Origin: Bdellovibrionia bacterium
GTDB lineage: Bacteria > Bdellovibrionota > Bdellovibrionia > Bdellovibrionales > JAGQZY01
Direction of reading: 5' to 3'
Assembly: GCA_030427805.1 (NCBI GenBank)
Contig: JAUICP010000001.1
Location: 558,001 to 622,000, forward strand
DNA length: 64,000 nt
Within the stretch, counting starts at the first letter, position 1. Every line of letters starts with the position of its first letter. The translations under genes and the position numbers were made by a program. Positions 16,563 to 25,309 of this stretch are shown piece after piece. The notes below the pieces were generated by a model. That model was given only the letters and a program-made list of their open reading frames with translations. It was not told where the DNA came from and did no database searches.

Positions 16563-17036
16563 CTAGATTTCTTCTGCTTCAATTTTTTTGAAGACTTCCC
16601 TACAAGCATCTTCAAGCATATCGATGACTAATTCAAATCCCTGAGCGCCACCATAATAAGGGTCTGGTACTTCATTTTCCTCGAATTTTTGTGAAAATTC
16701 CATAATTCTGAAAACTCTATTTTCAAAATCTCCATTTAGATCGAGTTTCAGGATATTTTCGTAATTGCTCTGATCCATCGCAAAAATATAGTCGAAATTG
16801 TCGAAATCCTTCCTAACAAAAGGTCGAGAAAGAGTCTCAAACCTATAGCCACGAAGTTCGCCATGGCGAATCATTCGCGGGTCGGCAGGTTCCCCGGCAT
16901 GGTGGGCCGAAGTCCCCGCGGAATCTACGATATATTCTTGAGATTTGTTCTCAGAACTCAAAATATGATTAAAAACGGATTCAGCCGTGGGAGAACGACA
17001 GATGTTTCCCAGGCAAACAAATAATACTTTTTTCAA
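16563..17036 (-). CDS. Low-molecular-weight protein-tyrosine-phosphatase family protein
   Basis: The protein has 157 residues, standard for the family. The active-site loop CLGNICRS is at residues 8-15 (nucleophile Cys8, Arg14), and the general acid is in PDPYYGG near residue 123. The start is TTG at 17036 with AAGGAAG six bases upstream. Besides tyrosine phosphatases, this family includes enzymes that dephosphorylate ribulosamine 5-phosphates during protein deglycation. Its position between a deaminase-like gene (11 bp upstream) and a fructosamine kinase gene favours that role. Confidence 0.9.
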   Translation of the reverse strand: MKKVLFVCLGNICRSPTAESVFNHILSSENKSQEYIVDSAGTSAHHAGEPADPRMIRHGELRGYRFETLSRPFVRKDFDNFDYIFAMDQSNYENILKLDLNGDFENRVFRIMEFSQKFEENEVPDPYYGGAQGFELVIDMLEDACREVFKKIEAEEI

Positions 17037-17047
17037 TGAACTTCCTT

Positions 17048-18682
17048 TTAGAGTTTTACTTTTTTCCTCATATCCCAGAGAAGCTGGCTGATCAAGGGCC
17101 TACGACTTTCACCTGTGGCAACGATAAGAAGTTTGGTGATCTTTAAGTAAGTGGGGTCAGTGTAGAGAAGAATAAGCATTTCCCGAATGAAGTTTGTTCT
17201 AAGCGTAATGTAATTATCTGTACCTACACCAAGCTTCATTCCTTTTTTCTCCCACCAAGAAAAAGGATGATCTTTATAGTCTTCAAACTGACCGGTGAGC
17301 TCTTTGTTTGAAGAGGGAAGTGCGATGAGTTGTAGTTGTTTATCAATCACTCGATTCAAAATATCGTGTTGGTACCCCTCAACCTCTCGGGCCAAGTGAA
17401 ATTTTGTTTTAGTGAAGATAGTTAATTCCTCTTCATTAAGTTTTTCACCTGCCAGAATTTTTTCTAACACATCGACTCGGCCCAACCAGTCCATATCGTG
17501 GAGTTCATTATACTCGGGCGTACCGACTTGAATCCCTTCTCCTCTTTGATTGTGGAGAATAATTCTTTGAAAGAGGCTGTGAAAATAAAAGTTGGGATTA
17601 ATACCGAGACTGAGTCCATGTTCGAGGGCATCGATATGCCAAATGTTCATGGCATTATCTACAGCCTGAATACCCTTTTTTAAAGTGTGCCAGGTTTCGC
17701 CGTGGTGACTTCGAACTGCGAAGCCACGGGATTGGAGTTTTCTCAAACCGATCTTCATTTCATTGAAGTGTTGTTTTCTAAAAAGATCTTTTTCACTTCC
17801 TACTGTATCAATTTCAACCAGGTGTTTAGAGAGTTCAGGGAACTTCTCTAAAACTTCGAGCATGGATTGGACTTGATAGTTAAAATGCTCACCTTTACTT
17901 TTAAAAGCTTTCGAGTCAAAGAAGCTGGGTTCTTTGCGAAAACATGGTGAAAGAATAAAATCAAACTCGGGATGCTCTAATTTAAACTTCTGGAAGCCCG
18001 AGTACAAACCCATAATAACGTCTTCGGGGGAAAGCTCTTCGGCACCAGGAACTTTCTCGGTTTGATCGCTTGTCGCCCGTGAAAGGGTAAACTTAAGTCG
18101 GATCGATCCAACATTATATTTATGCCAGAGTTCGCTGGCTAAATGGTAAGTAGCCTCTTCATGAGCTTGCCTGTCGATGAGAATCAGTTTTGGCAATAGG
18201 AGAATTTTCAAATACTGGTCAAATCCGTCCTCGGGTCTTAAGCGAATTAGTTTGTCGATGTCTTCGGGGGTATTTATTGGTATCGCATCATGTCCGTAAA
18301 CGTCGGTGATTCGTTTTTGATAAATTTCTTTATGAGGTCCATCGAGTAATTTCTTAATTCTCGGAAAGATAAATTCAGCGTTGAGAGAGCCTGTAAGGTG
18401 AATATGTTCTTCGTTATATTTTAAAGGAAAATTCTTGAAAAAAAGAAATAAAGATTCAGAAACGGGATGATTAAGAAGTGACTCGATATCTGTTTGGTCG
18501 ATCTGGAAGTGGGAAAGAAGGGCCATAAACTCATCGACAGTCTCTTGAACTTCTTTGTCCTGTTCAGAAAGTGGCGATTGAAGAAGAAGTTCAATCGTAT
18601 TTTCTAAACTCAGGCCGTTTGTTTCACTAATGAGTTGTGTGAGGTAATAATATGTTCGTTCGACTACTGAGCTTTTTGCCAT
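17048..18682 (-). CDS. Adenosine deaminase-superfamily protein, long form
   Basis: The protein has 544 residues from an ATG at 18682 (AAAGG 8 bases upstream; an ATG at 18709 is possible). The metal and catalytic residues of adenosine deaminases are visible in order: HIHLTGSL near residue 93, SHHGETWH near 324, a following EHGLSLG, LPSSNKELTG and GVGTDN near 484. The family is usually about 340 residues; here there is an extra 80-residue N-terminal helical part and long inserts. It is likely a zinc hydrolase acting on a purine nucleoside or related compound. It leads a three-gene minus-strand operon with the phosphatase and fructosamine kinase. Confidence 0.75.
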   Translation of the reverse strand: MAKSSVVERTYYYLTQLISETNGLSLENTIELLLQSPLSEQDKEVQETVDEFMALLSHFQIDQTDIESLLNHPVSESLFLFFKNFPLKYNEEHIHLTGSLNAEFIFPRIKKLLDGPHKEIYQKRITDVYGHDAIPINTPEDIDKLIRLRPEDGFDQYLKILLLPKLILIDRQAHEEATYHLASELWHKYNVGSIRLKFTLSRATSDQTEKVPGAEELSPEDVIMGLYSGFQKFKLEHPEFDFILSPCFRKEPSFFDSKAFKSKGEHFNYQVQSMLEVLEKFPELSKHLVEIDTVGSEKDLFRKQHFNEMKIGLRKLQSRGFAVRSHHGETWHTLKKGIQAVDNAMNIWHIDALEHGLSLGINPNFYFHSLFQRIILHNQRGEGIQVGTPEYNELHDMDWLGRVDVLEKILAGEKLNEEELTIFTKTKFHLAREVEGYQHDILNRVIDKQLQLIALPSSNKELTGQFEDYKDHPFSWWEKKGMKLGVGTDNYITLRTNFIREMLILLYTDPTYLKITKLLIVATGESRRPLISQLLWDMRKKVKL

Positions 18683-18753
18683 GATCAACCTTTTCTCTAT
18701 ATGTAGCATATAAAGGGGACTTATTCATTCAAATAAATCTCTGGTCCGACTAG

Positions 18754-19257
18754 CTAGTCATGGCCAAATAAATAATTGAGCCAGACCGGTGGTGACTCCT
18801 GATCACAGAAACTGATCTCTTTTTGGGGTAACCATTCCGGCTCGAGAGCGGGCTTTTTTAAAGGCATTCTTGCCTGCTCGGGAGTTCGATTTCCCTTCTT
18901 CTGATTACATTTACGACAGGCTGTAACTACGTTAGTCCATGATTTGCCGCCGCCCTTAGAGGCTGGAAAAATATGATCAAGAGTCAGTTCTTTTCGTTCA
19001 AACTCGTTGCCGCAGTATTGGCAAGAATAGTCATCACGTAGATAGACGTTTTCTCTACAAAACCTAATTTTATTGTTGTGAGTACTGCGAATGTAGCGTT
19101 TGAGTCGAAGAACGCTGGGAAGTCTGAAAGTTTCACTCGGGCTTCGAGCAAAAACCGTATGAAATTCTAAAATCTCTACTTTATCTTGGAACCAAAGAAT
19201 CAATGCCTTCCGCCAGTCGACGACCTTCATAGGTTCATAACTAGCGTTTAATAACAA
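18754..19257 (-). CDS. HNH endonuclease
   Basis: The protein has about 167 residues. It starts ALLLNASYEP-like, then VEILEFHTVFARSP, and has a zinc-bound HNH motif: CQYCGNEF, LTLDHIFPASKGG, the asparagine in WTNVV, and CRKCNQKKGNRTPEQA. This family is common near the DNA of free-living bacteria and is probably a nicking or repair endonuclease of unknown target. The only start codon after the in-frame stop is TTG at 19257. A perfect AGGAGG lies about 25 bases upstream of it with no usable in-frame start at normal spacing, so the start is uncertain. Confidence 0.8.
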   Translation of the reverse strand: MLLNASYEPMKVVDWRKALILWFQDKVEILEFHTVFARSPSETFRLPSVLRLKRYIRSTHNNKIRFCRENVYLRDDYSCQYCGNEFERKELTLDHIFPASKGGGKSWTNVVTACRKCNQKKGNRTPEQARMPLKKPALEPEWLPQKEISFCDQESPPVWLNYLFGHD

Positions 19258-19427
19258 GGCGCGTGCAGAAACTGGATTGAAATCTCACCTCCTAGTCCTT
19301 AGCTACCTTCTATTATCTAACCCTTTTAAGTATTTCCAAAACAAGATTATGAAAAGACGCTATAAGCACGACTAAAGTCCTATATTGAGACAAAAACCCG
19401 CAAATCCAGTGCTGCTGCGCCTTCTAC

Positions 19428-20021
19428 CTAGGGCCATGAATCCTGTGATTTGAGAAACTCAATTTCATCTGGAGTAGACTCTCTGCCGAGTACTTCGTTC
19501 CGGTAAGGGAAGCGACCAAATCGCTCAATGGGCTCTTTATGATAGTGGGCAGCCTTTAAAAACCCGCTTAAATGGCCTTTTAACTCCTCCGAAGCCCCTT
19601 CGATTAAAGCCTCAAAAAGTGCGATGCACTTTTCTTGGTGCTGCAAATTCTCTGAGTGCATCAATGGCATGTAGCAGAAGGCCGCTTGGTGGGGGCTTAG
19701 CTGTGAGTCCTTTTTTTGTTCAATGTAGCTCTGAGCGAACTGAAGATTCTGGCTATCATTAGCAAATGCCTGAGGTGACCCTCTAAAAATATTTCTTGAG
19801 AACTGATCAAAAAGAATAATCTGAGCGAGCCCACCAAGTGGGCTTTCGTCAAATTCTCTCGCCGCCTCGTTATATCCTCTTTCGATGAGAACTTTAAATC
19901 TCTCAGTAAGAAAATTATCAAAATCTCGATTTTTTGCGAACCACCTCTTGCGATGGGCCTCAGGGGGGATGAGTGATTCGGTGTCGCCAAACCAAATTTC
20001 TAACACTTCATTCTGTATCAT
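19428..20021 (-). CDS. DUF924 family protein
   Basis: The protein has 197 residues from an ATG at 20021 (AAGG 8 bases upstream); a TTG at 20048 would add nine residues. Conserved DUF924 segments are present: VLEIWFGDTES near the start, RWFAKNRDFDNFL, LGGLAQIILFDQFSRNIFRG, and YMPLMHSENLQHQEKCIALF. It is an all-helical, TPR-like cytoplasmic protein. The function of the family is not established. It is divergent from the OmpA-like lipoprotein gene. Confidence 0.88.
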   Translation of the reverse strand: MIQNEVLEIWFGDTESLIPPEAHRKRWFAKNRDFDNFLTERFKVLIERGYNEAAREFDESPLGGLAQIILFDQFSRNIFRGSPQAFANDSQNLQFAQSYIEQKKDSQLSPHQAAFCYMPLMHSENLQHQEKCIALFEALIEGASEELKGHLSGFLKAAHYHKEPIERFGRFPYRNEVLGRESTPDEIEFLKSQDSWP

Positions 20022-20093
20022 TGAAAAAGCCTTGTTAATTTCAGTCAAAATACTATGCTATGGAGTATTTCCGATAATAAATGAGGTTTTAGA

Positions 20094-20909
20094 GTGAAAC
20101 AAATAATTATAGCAATATTATCTTTGATGGTTTTTTCGGGCTGTGTCTCTTCAAGTAAGTACGAAGAATTAGAGAAAAAGTATAAGTCCACGGATGCACA
20201 AAAAGGTGGCCTGCAAAAGCAGCTAGAACAGTCTAACTCTAAGATCGAAGAAATGAGACTTCTTATAACCGAGTTGCAGAATCAACTAGGTAATACCTCT
20301 AGAGATAAATCGAAACTTCAGGCTTCGGTCAAAGAAATGCAAGAGGCCATTGCTGATCTAACTAAGAGAAAGCAAGAAACCGAAAAGAGAATTAAAGAGT
20401 TTCGTGATCTCACTAGTAAATTTAAAAAGTTTATTGATACCGGTCGCCTTTCGGTAAAAATCATGGATGGAAGAATGGTCGTCGCACTGAATAGTGATGT
20501 TCTATTTTCTTCAGGGTCAGCTCGCCTTTCAAAAGATGGCTCTGCAGCTATTGAAGAAGTTGCTCTCCTATTGGCCTCCATTCCAGAAAAGAAATACCAG
20601 GTAGAAGGGCACACGGATAACGTGCCAATTAGAACGAAAGTTTTTCCTTCGAATTGGGATTTGGCTTCGGCTCGATCCTTGCGGGTACTTAAAAAAATGA
20701 TCGAGGCGGGCCTTTCAGCCGATCGAATTTCGGCAGCGAGTTTTGGTGAATACAATCCTGTGGCTTCCAATGATACCAAAGAGGGACGCCAGCAGAACCG
20801 AAGAATCGAGATTATTATAGTACCTGACCTTTCGAATTTGCCTGGTTTTGAAGAACTTAAGCAAATGTCGGGTGAGCAAAACCCAGTCGACAAGGTAAAA
20901 GCCCTATAA
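20094..20909 (+). CDS. OmpA-family peptidoglycan-binding lipoprotein with coiled coil
   Basis: The protein has 271 residues from a GTG at 20094 (GAGG 8 bases upstream). A lipoprotein signal ends in VFSGC with Cys17 lipidated. Residues 22-115 form a long coiled coil rich in Lys, Glu and Gln. Residues 120-250 are an OmpA C-terminal domain with VEGHTDNVPI, NWDLASARSLRV and a closing EGRQQNRRIEIII; the Asp and Arg of these motifs bind diaminopimelate in peptidoglycan. It likely spans from the outer membrane to the cell wall. The following gene is unrelated. Confidence 0.9.
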   Translation: MKQIIIAILSLMVFSGCVSSSKYEELEKKYKSTDAQKGGLQKQLEQSNSKIEEMRLLITELQNQLGNTSRDKSKLQASVKEMQEAIADLTKRKQETEKRIKEFRDLTSKFKKFIDTGRLSVKIMDGRMVVALNSDVLFSSGSARLSKDGSAAIEEVALLLASIPEKKYQVEGHTDNVPIRTKVFPSNWDLASARSLRVLKKMIEAGLSADRISAASFGEYNPVASNDTKEGRQQNRRIEIIIVPDLSNLPGFEELKQMSGEQNPVDKVKAL

Positions 20910-20958
20910 AATGCTAAAATTAGTTTAATGTTTGACTCATTATGAGCATTTGCTTACA

Positions 20959-20996
20959 AAGCCTCCTGATGAGCCGATAAGGTTAATAGGAGGTTT
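20959..20996 (+). promoter_or_regulatory. Hairpin that hides the ribosome-binding site of the DUF2288 gene
   Basis: AAGCCTCCT (20959-20967) pairs over 9 bp, with one G-T, with AGGAGGTTT (20988-20996). The second arm contains the whole Shine-Dalgarno AGGAGG and ends one base before the GTG start at 20998. When folded, the site would be blocked. It could act as a translational switch or thermometer, or be coincidental. Confidence 0.5.
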
Positions 20997-20997
20997 C

Positions 20998-21306
20998 GTG
21001 AGTAGCAAAGAAGAAAGTCAGATTCATGCTCTTGAACGCTCCATTGAGCGTGTGCCTTGGAAGTTACTACAACCTCAAGCATTGAAAGATATGTATATTC
21101 TTGTCGCGTCTGATTTAGATCTCGTGCAGACAGCTTACGAAGTCGTTTCGGACAATGCCGAACTCATTAAATCTTGGATTGAAACGCGTAAACTCTCAAA
21201 ACCCACTCGGGAACAGATCTATGATTGGAGCCAAAGTCCGGATAAGACTTTCCGAACTTTGATTGCGCATCCTTACGTGCTCATCCAAGAATCCCTAGAC
21301 CATTAA
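20998..21306 (+). CDS. DUF2288 family protein
   Basis: The protein has 102 residues from a GTG at 20998, chosen because AGGAGG lies 5 bases upstream; a TTG at 20932 gives a longer frame without such a site. The pattern WKLLQPQALKDMYILVASDL-DLVQTAYEVVSDN, then ELIKSWIETRKL and AHPYVLIQE matches DUF2288, a small cytoplasmic family of unknown function. It is 88 bp after the OmpA-like gene and may be in its transcript. A 100-bp palindromic element starts immediately after its stop codon. Confidence 0.8.
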   Translation: MSSKEESQIHALERSIERVPWKLLQPQALKDMYILVASDLDLVQTAYEVVSDNAELIKSWIETRKLSKPTREQIYDWSQSPDKTFRTLIAHPYVLIQESLDH

Positions 21307-21406
21307 GTAATGATTAAAATTCATATTTTCTTTGTTGCTTCGTCGTCGCGGTATGAGGAATACAGCTTCCTCCTCGCGCCTCGAAAATATGAATTTTAAT
21401 CATTAC
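21307..21406. repeat. 100-bp palindromic element with 24-bp perfect arms
   Basis: The arm at 21307-21330 is exactly the reverse complement of 21383-21406 (24 of 24). Inside, CGCG/CGCG and GAGGAA/TTCCTC form a second nested stem. A 14-bp direct repeat TTGCTTCGTCGTCG occurs inside the loop (21335-21348) and again just outside (21424-21437). It begins one base after the DUF2288 stop and ends 36 bp before the convergent gene's stop. It may be a bidirectional terminator grown large, or a small MITE-like element. Confidence 0.75.
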
Positions 21407-21442
21407 AACAAGAAAATTTTTTATTGCTTCGTCGTCGTAGTA

Positions 21443-22342
21443 TTAATTGATTTCGACGATAGGTGCGCCGAGGATCAGGCCACAATTTGCTACAGATTCG
21501 TAAGCATAAAATGGATCTTCACCAAAATTTTCGCCCCATTGTCCATTAACGTCCTGATTGGTCGATAAAATAACAGTTCCAATTGAGAGAATATTTCTTA
21601 TATCAAATGTGAACTCACTATAGTTAGTTACACCAAAGAAAGGCTCCGTGAGGCGCACGCCCATGCGATATTCCCACTCACTCTTATAGCCCTTGTAAGC
21701 TCCTAAATTAACAATAAGTGGAGCAGCGATCCCGGGGCCTTCGCCAAAAAGGTCTTTTGCATAGGTAACAGAAGTCCCTAAGTCGGTCTTTAAGTAGTCG
21801 TTGAAATCGATATCAGGGAGTGCGCCTTTATCGACGTCATGACTTATGTAAAGACGACTTGCGTAAGCTTGGCAACTGGCACCTTTAACCGTAGGGCGCG
21901 CTTTCTCAGTGATAAGCTTTTTGAACTCTTCCTCACTGACCAATACTTCTTCAGAAAAATTCATTGAAATTTTTCCCTCAGAATTAATCTTTAGAGAAGT
22001 GTCAGCACAACCGTAGAGAGAATACTTTCCATCTTTGTCTTGAGTAAAGATCGCAATCCACGAACCGACCGATGGAGGCAGGATCGGGCCAGAACAGTTG
22101 GCACCATCTTGGCCTAATATTGAGATATTCTGTTCCTGCAAATCACCTTTGTGGACTTTTTCGATATTGAGAAGGCCCATTCCTCTTTGGCTAACGGCGG
22201 AAGTGCTGACTTGAGCAACTATTGCTTCATCGGCTAGAGCAGTTTGCTGAGCGTTAGCCCATGACATACATGAGCAAGCAAGGCTCTGAGAACCTAGGGT
22301 TGAGATACAAAGTAATAATGTAATTGCGATGATTGATTTCAT
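21443..22342 (-). CDS. Secreted protein with TIMP/NTR-like N-terminal domain
   Basis: The protein has 299 residues. The signal peptide ends LGSQSLA, and the mature protein begins CSC, followed by SWANAQQTALADEAIVAQVS and later cysteines in ANCSGP and LYGCAD. A mature start at Cys-X-Cys is the hallmark of tissue-inhibitor-of-metalloproteinase-like (netrin, NTR) domains, seen in some bacteria. Residues 150-299 are a second domain with no recognised family. It may inhibit proteases or bind surface ligands in the periplasm, but this is inferred from the fold only. It lies 17 bp downstream of pepN. Confidence 0.6.
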   Translation of the reverse strand: MKSIIAITLLLCISTLGSQSLACSCMSWANAQQTALADEAIVAQVSTSAVSQRGMGLLNIEKVHKGDLQEQNISILGQDGANCSGPILPPSVGSWIAIFTQDKDGKYSLYGCADTSLKINSEGKISMNFSEEVLVSEEEFKKLITEKARPTVKGASCQAYASRLYISHDVDKGALPDIDFNDYLKTDLGTSVTYAKDLFGEGPGIAAPLIVNLGAYKGYKSEWEYRMGVRLTEPFFGVTNYSEFTFDIRNILSIGTVILSTNQDVNGQWGENFGEDPFYAYESVANCGLILGAPIVEIN

Positions 22343-22359
22343 TTTTCCTCGATTCCTTT

Positions 22360-24993
22360 TTAGCTCAGTGCTTTTGAAGCGATTTCGAAAACATTATTTG
22401 AAAGGCCATCCTGTTTTACAATGTTTTCGAGCTGAGTTTTTATGAGGTCCCTGCGTTTTGGTTCATATCTCTTCCATAAATTAAATACACCTGTCAAGCG
22501 CGAAGCCACCTGTGGGTTTAACTGATCAATCTTTAATATTTGGTCCTTATAAAATTCGTAAGACGCGCCGTTTGGATCGTGGAAGTTCTTAGTATTCAAG
22601 CGACCAAATCGATAGAGAAGAGAGTAAACCTTATTTGGAGTTTTAATATCAAAGGTCGGATCATTCATCACATTTTTAATTCTTTCTAATCCACCCGGCA
22701 ATTCACTGGTAGCGTGCAGTGTAAACCACTTATCCATTGTAAGTGTGTCATTCGAGAACTGTTGGTAAAAATCAGCCATGGCATTTTCGCGCAACTCTCC
22801 AGAGACATTGTTAAGGTAGGCGAGCGCTGAAAGGCGATCGGTCATATTTTTTGCGTTTTTGTACTGATCGTTTGCAATTCCATGAATGCTGGAGTCCTCA
22901 AGAGATGATAGTAGGCCCAAGATGGAGTTCTTCAGTTTTCGATTTGAAATAGCCTGTGGATCAATCGTATTTGGAGTTTCCTTTAAAAGCTGGTTGTACA
23001 ATTCCAGAAGTTGATCTTTGTACTGGCCTGCGATTTTTTTGCGGAGATATTCTCTGGCTTCGAAAATCACAAAAGGATCAATTTCATCAACAAATTGATT
23101 GATGTAGGTATCGTCCGGAATGATTAAGAGTTGAGACTTGAAGGATGGATCGATCGTCTTATCATCAAGAATCGATTGAAAAGAATTTAAATAGAAGTCA
23201 GGTACTTCTTGATCCTTCGAAGAATTCAAATTTTTTATATTGTTTAAAATATATTTAAGCGAGAGCTTTTGGCCACTATCCCATCGATTGAATTGATCAG
23301 TATCCTTTGCGAACAAGAAGCAGAGTTCCTCTTCGGAATGGCAGGTATTTAAATTCACCGGAGCCGAGAAGTTTCTAAGGATTGATGGAGTAGCCCCTTT
23401 TTTCAAGCCATTGATTTTAAAGGTTTGTTCCTCTTGGTTCAGGTGAAAAACTTTCTCTTTATACTTGCTACCCGAAACTTCAAACTCGAGTTGAGATCCA
23501 GTTTCGTCAAAAAATGCCGTTTTAACGGGGATGTGATAGTGTTCCTTTTTTGCTTGGTTCGGAGATGGTTTAGAACTTTGCTTCATGGTTAAGGCACAGG
23601 ACTGGGAGGCCTCGTCGAAATGCCAAGAAACATTAACTTCAGGAGTCCCGGCCTGGGAGTACCAATTCTTAAATTGTTTCAGGTCGACGCCTGAGACTTC
23701 TTCCATCACTAAAACAAAGTCGTCTGTTGTCACTGCCTGTCCATCGAATCGATTAAAGTACTCGGTGAGTCCTTTCTTAAAATTTTCGTCTCCGATAATT
23801 GTGTGAATCATACGTACAACTTCTGAACCTTTTTCGTAAACCGTCAAAGTATAGAAGTTATTCACTGAAATATATGAAGCAGGTCTTACCGGATGGGCCA
23901 TGGGACCTGAATCTTCTGCAAACTGATTTGTTCTTAGCATGTTGACGTCATTAATTCGCTTCACGGGTCGTGAGGTCATGTCGGACGTAAACTCTTGATC
24001 ACGATAAACGGTGAGTCCTTCTTTTAGAGATAATTGAAACCAATCTCGACAAGTCACGCGGTTACCCGACCAATTGTGAAAGTATTCGTGACCGATAACT
24101 CCTTGAATCGCCTCGTATTCGTCATCAGTTGCAGTATTGGGGTTGGCTAAAACATATTTTGAGTTAAATATATTTAGACCTTTATTTTCCATAGCGCCAG
24201 CATTGAAGCTGTGAACTGAAACAATCATGTAAATGTCTAAGTCGTATTCGAGTCCATAGGTTTCTTCATCCCACTTCATGGACTTTTTCAAAGATTCCAT
24301 GGCGTGATGGGCCCTGTCTTCGTCGCCTTTATCAACAAAGAGTTGCAGCTTCACATTGCGACCGGACTGGGTCGTAAAGTGATCTTCGATGAGCCCGAGA
24401 TCTCCGGCCACGAGAGCGTAGAGGTAGCACGGCTTTTTATGTGGGTCGTGCCATTTACAGAGTTTTTTATTGTCGGCGAGTTCTTTTTCTTCAACGAGGT
24501 TCCCATTAGACAATAAAAATGGGAAACGATCTTTATCGGCAATAATGCTTGTAGTGTAACTGGTCATGACATCGGGGCGATCTTGAAAATAGGTAATACG
24601 GCGAAACCCTTCGGCCTCGTTTTGGGTACAAAGAATTTCACCGGATTTATAAAGTCCTTCAAGAGCCGTATTTTTTTCTGGCTGTAGAATACTAACGACT
24701 TCAAGAGTGAATTCGTCGGGGAGATTTTCGAGGTGGAGAACTTCGTCTTTAATTTTCAGTTGGTCCGTTGCCAATTCTACTTCGTTGATGTGGATACTCT
24801 CTAGTTGAAAGAAGCTCCCATTGAGTTCCATTGTATTGCTAAAGTGGCCATGACCATTTTTCTTGTAGACTGTAGTTGCAGTAACCCGTGTGGTCGGTAA
24901 GTCAATTTCGAAAGTGAGATCGATTTTTTCTGGCAAGTAGTTAGGTTGCTTGTAATCCTTGAGATAAATCGGTTTTGGATCGCTATGTTTCAT
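22360..24993 (-). CDS. pepN: Aminopeptidase N
   Basis: The protein has 877 residues, the usual PepN (M1) length of about 870. The exopeptidase motif GAMENKGLN lies near residue 265, and the zinc site is HEYFHNWSGN near 301, followed by RVTCRDWFQLSLKEGLTVYR with the third ligand Glu. N-terminal beta domain, thermolysin-like catalytic domain, small Ig domain and C-terminal helical domain follow in order. It removes N-terminal residues from peptides in the cytoplasm; no signal peptide is present. GGGG lies about 7 bases upstream of the ATG. The TIMP-like gene follows closely on the same strand. Confidence 0.95.
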   Translation of the reverse strand: MKHSDPKPIYLKDYKQPNYLPEKIDLTFEIDLPTTRVTATTVYKKNGHGHFSNTMELNGSFFQLESIHINEVELATDQLKIKDEVLHLENLPDEFTLEVVSILQPEKNTALEGLYKSGEILCTQNEAEGFRRITYFQDRPDVMTSYTTSIIADKDRFPFLLSNGNLVEEKELADNKKLCKWHDPHKKPCYLYALVAGDLGLIEDHFTTQSGRNVKLQLFVDKGDEDRAHHAMESLKKSMKWDEETYGLEYDLDIYMIVSVHSFNAGAMENKGLNIFNSKYVLANPNTATDDEYEAIQGVIGHEYFHNWSGNRVTCRDWFQLSLKEGLTVYRDQEFTSDMTSRPVKRINDVNMLRTNQFAEDSGPMAHPVRPASYISVNNFYTLTVYEKGSEVVRMIHTIIGDENFKKGLTEYFNRFDGQAVTTDDFVLVMEEVSGVDLKQFKNWYSQAGTPEVNVSWHFDEASQSCALTMKQSSKPSPNQAKKEHYHIPVKTAFFDETGSQLEFEVSGSKYKEKVFHLNQEEQTFKINGLKKGATPSILRNFSAPVNLNTCHSEEELCFLFAKDTDQFNRWDSGQKLSLKYILNNIKNLNSSKDQEVPDFYLNSFQSILDDKTIDPSFKSQLLIIPDDTYINQFVDEIDPFVIFEAREYLRKKIAGQYKDQLLELYNQLLKETPNTIDPQAISNRKLKNSILGLLSSLEDSSIHGIANDQYKNAKNMTDRLSALAYLNNVSGELRENAMADFYQQFSNDTLTMDKWFTLHATSELPGGLERIKNVMNDPTFDIKTPNKVYSLLYRFGRLNTKNFHDPNGASYEFYKDQILKIDQLNPQVASRLTGVFNLWKRYEPKRRDLIKTQLENIVKQDGLSNNVFEIASKALS

Positions 24994-25120
24994 ATTTTTC
25001 CCCGTGGAATTTCTCTGATTGGCGACTAGGATCGACCAATATTAAAAATTGAATCATTTGAGTTTATTGCGGCATATAATTCATTGAGTCAATCAGTGAT
25101 GGCCATCATTCTCATTGTGC

Positions 25121-25309
25121 ATGAACCAATTAGAACACTTTTTTACTTGTCCTTACTGCTGGAGTCAAATTTCAATGCTTTTGGATCCCTCCGTGGAGGG
25201 GCAGAGTTTTATTGAGGATTGCGAGGTTTGTTGTCGCCCTATTCAGGTAACGTATAGTATAGAGGATCTGGAGCTTATTTCATTCAACGCCGGAGCCCTC
25301 AATGAGTAG
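25121..25309 (+). CDS. CPxCG-motif cysteine-rich small protein
   Basis: The protein has 62 residues with two cysteine pairs, FTCPYCWSQI near the start and DCEVCCRPI in the middle, a likely single zinc site. It matches the family known as CPXCG motif-containing cysteine-rich proteins; the function is unknown. The ATG at 25121 gives MNQLEHFF, the usual start of the family. Its stop overlaps the next gene's start by 8 bp (ATGAGTAG), so the two are translationally coupled. Confidence 0.8.
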   Translation: MNQLEHFFTCPYCWSQISMLLDPSVEGQSFIEDCEVCCRPIQVTYSIEDLELISFNAGALNE

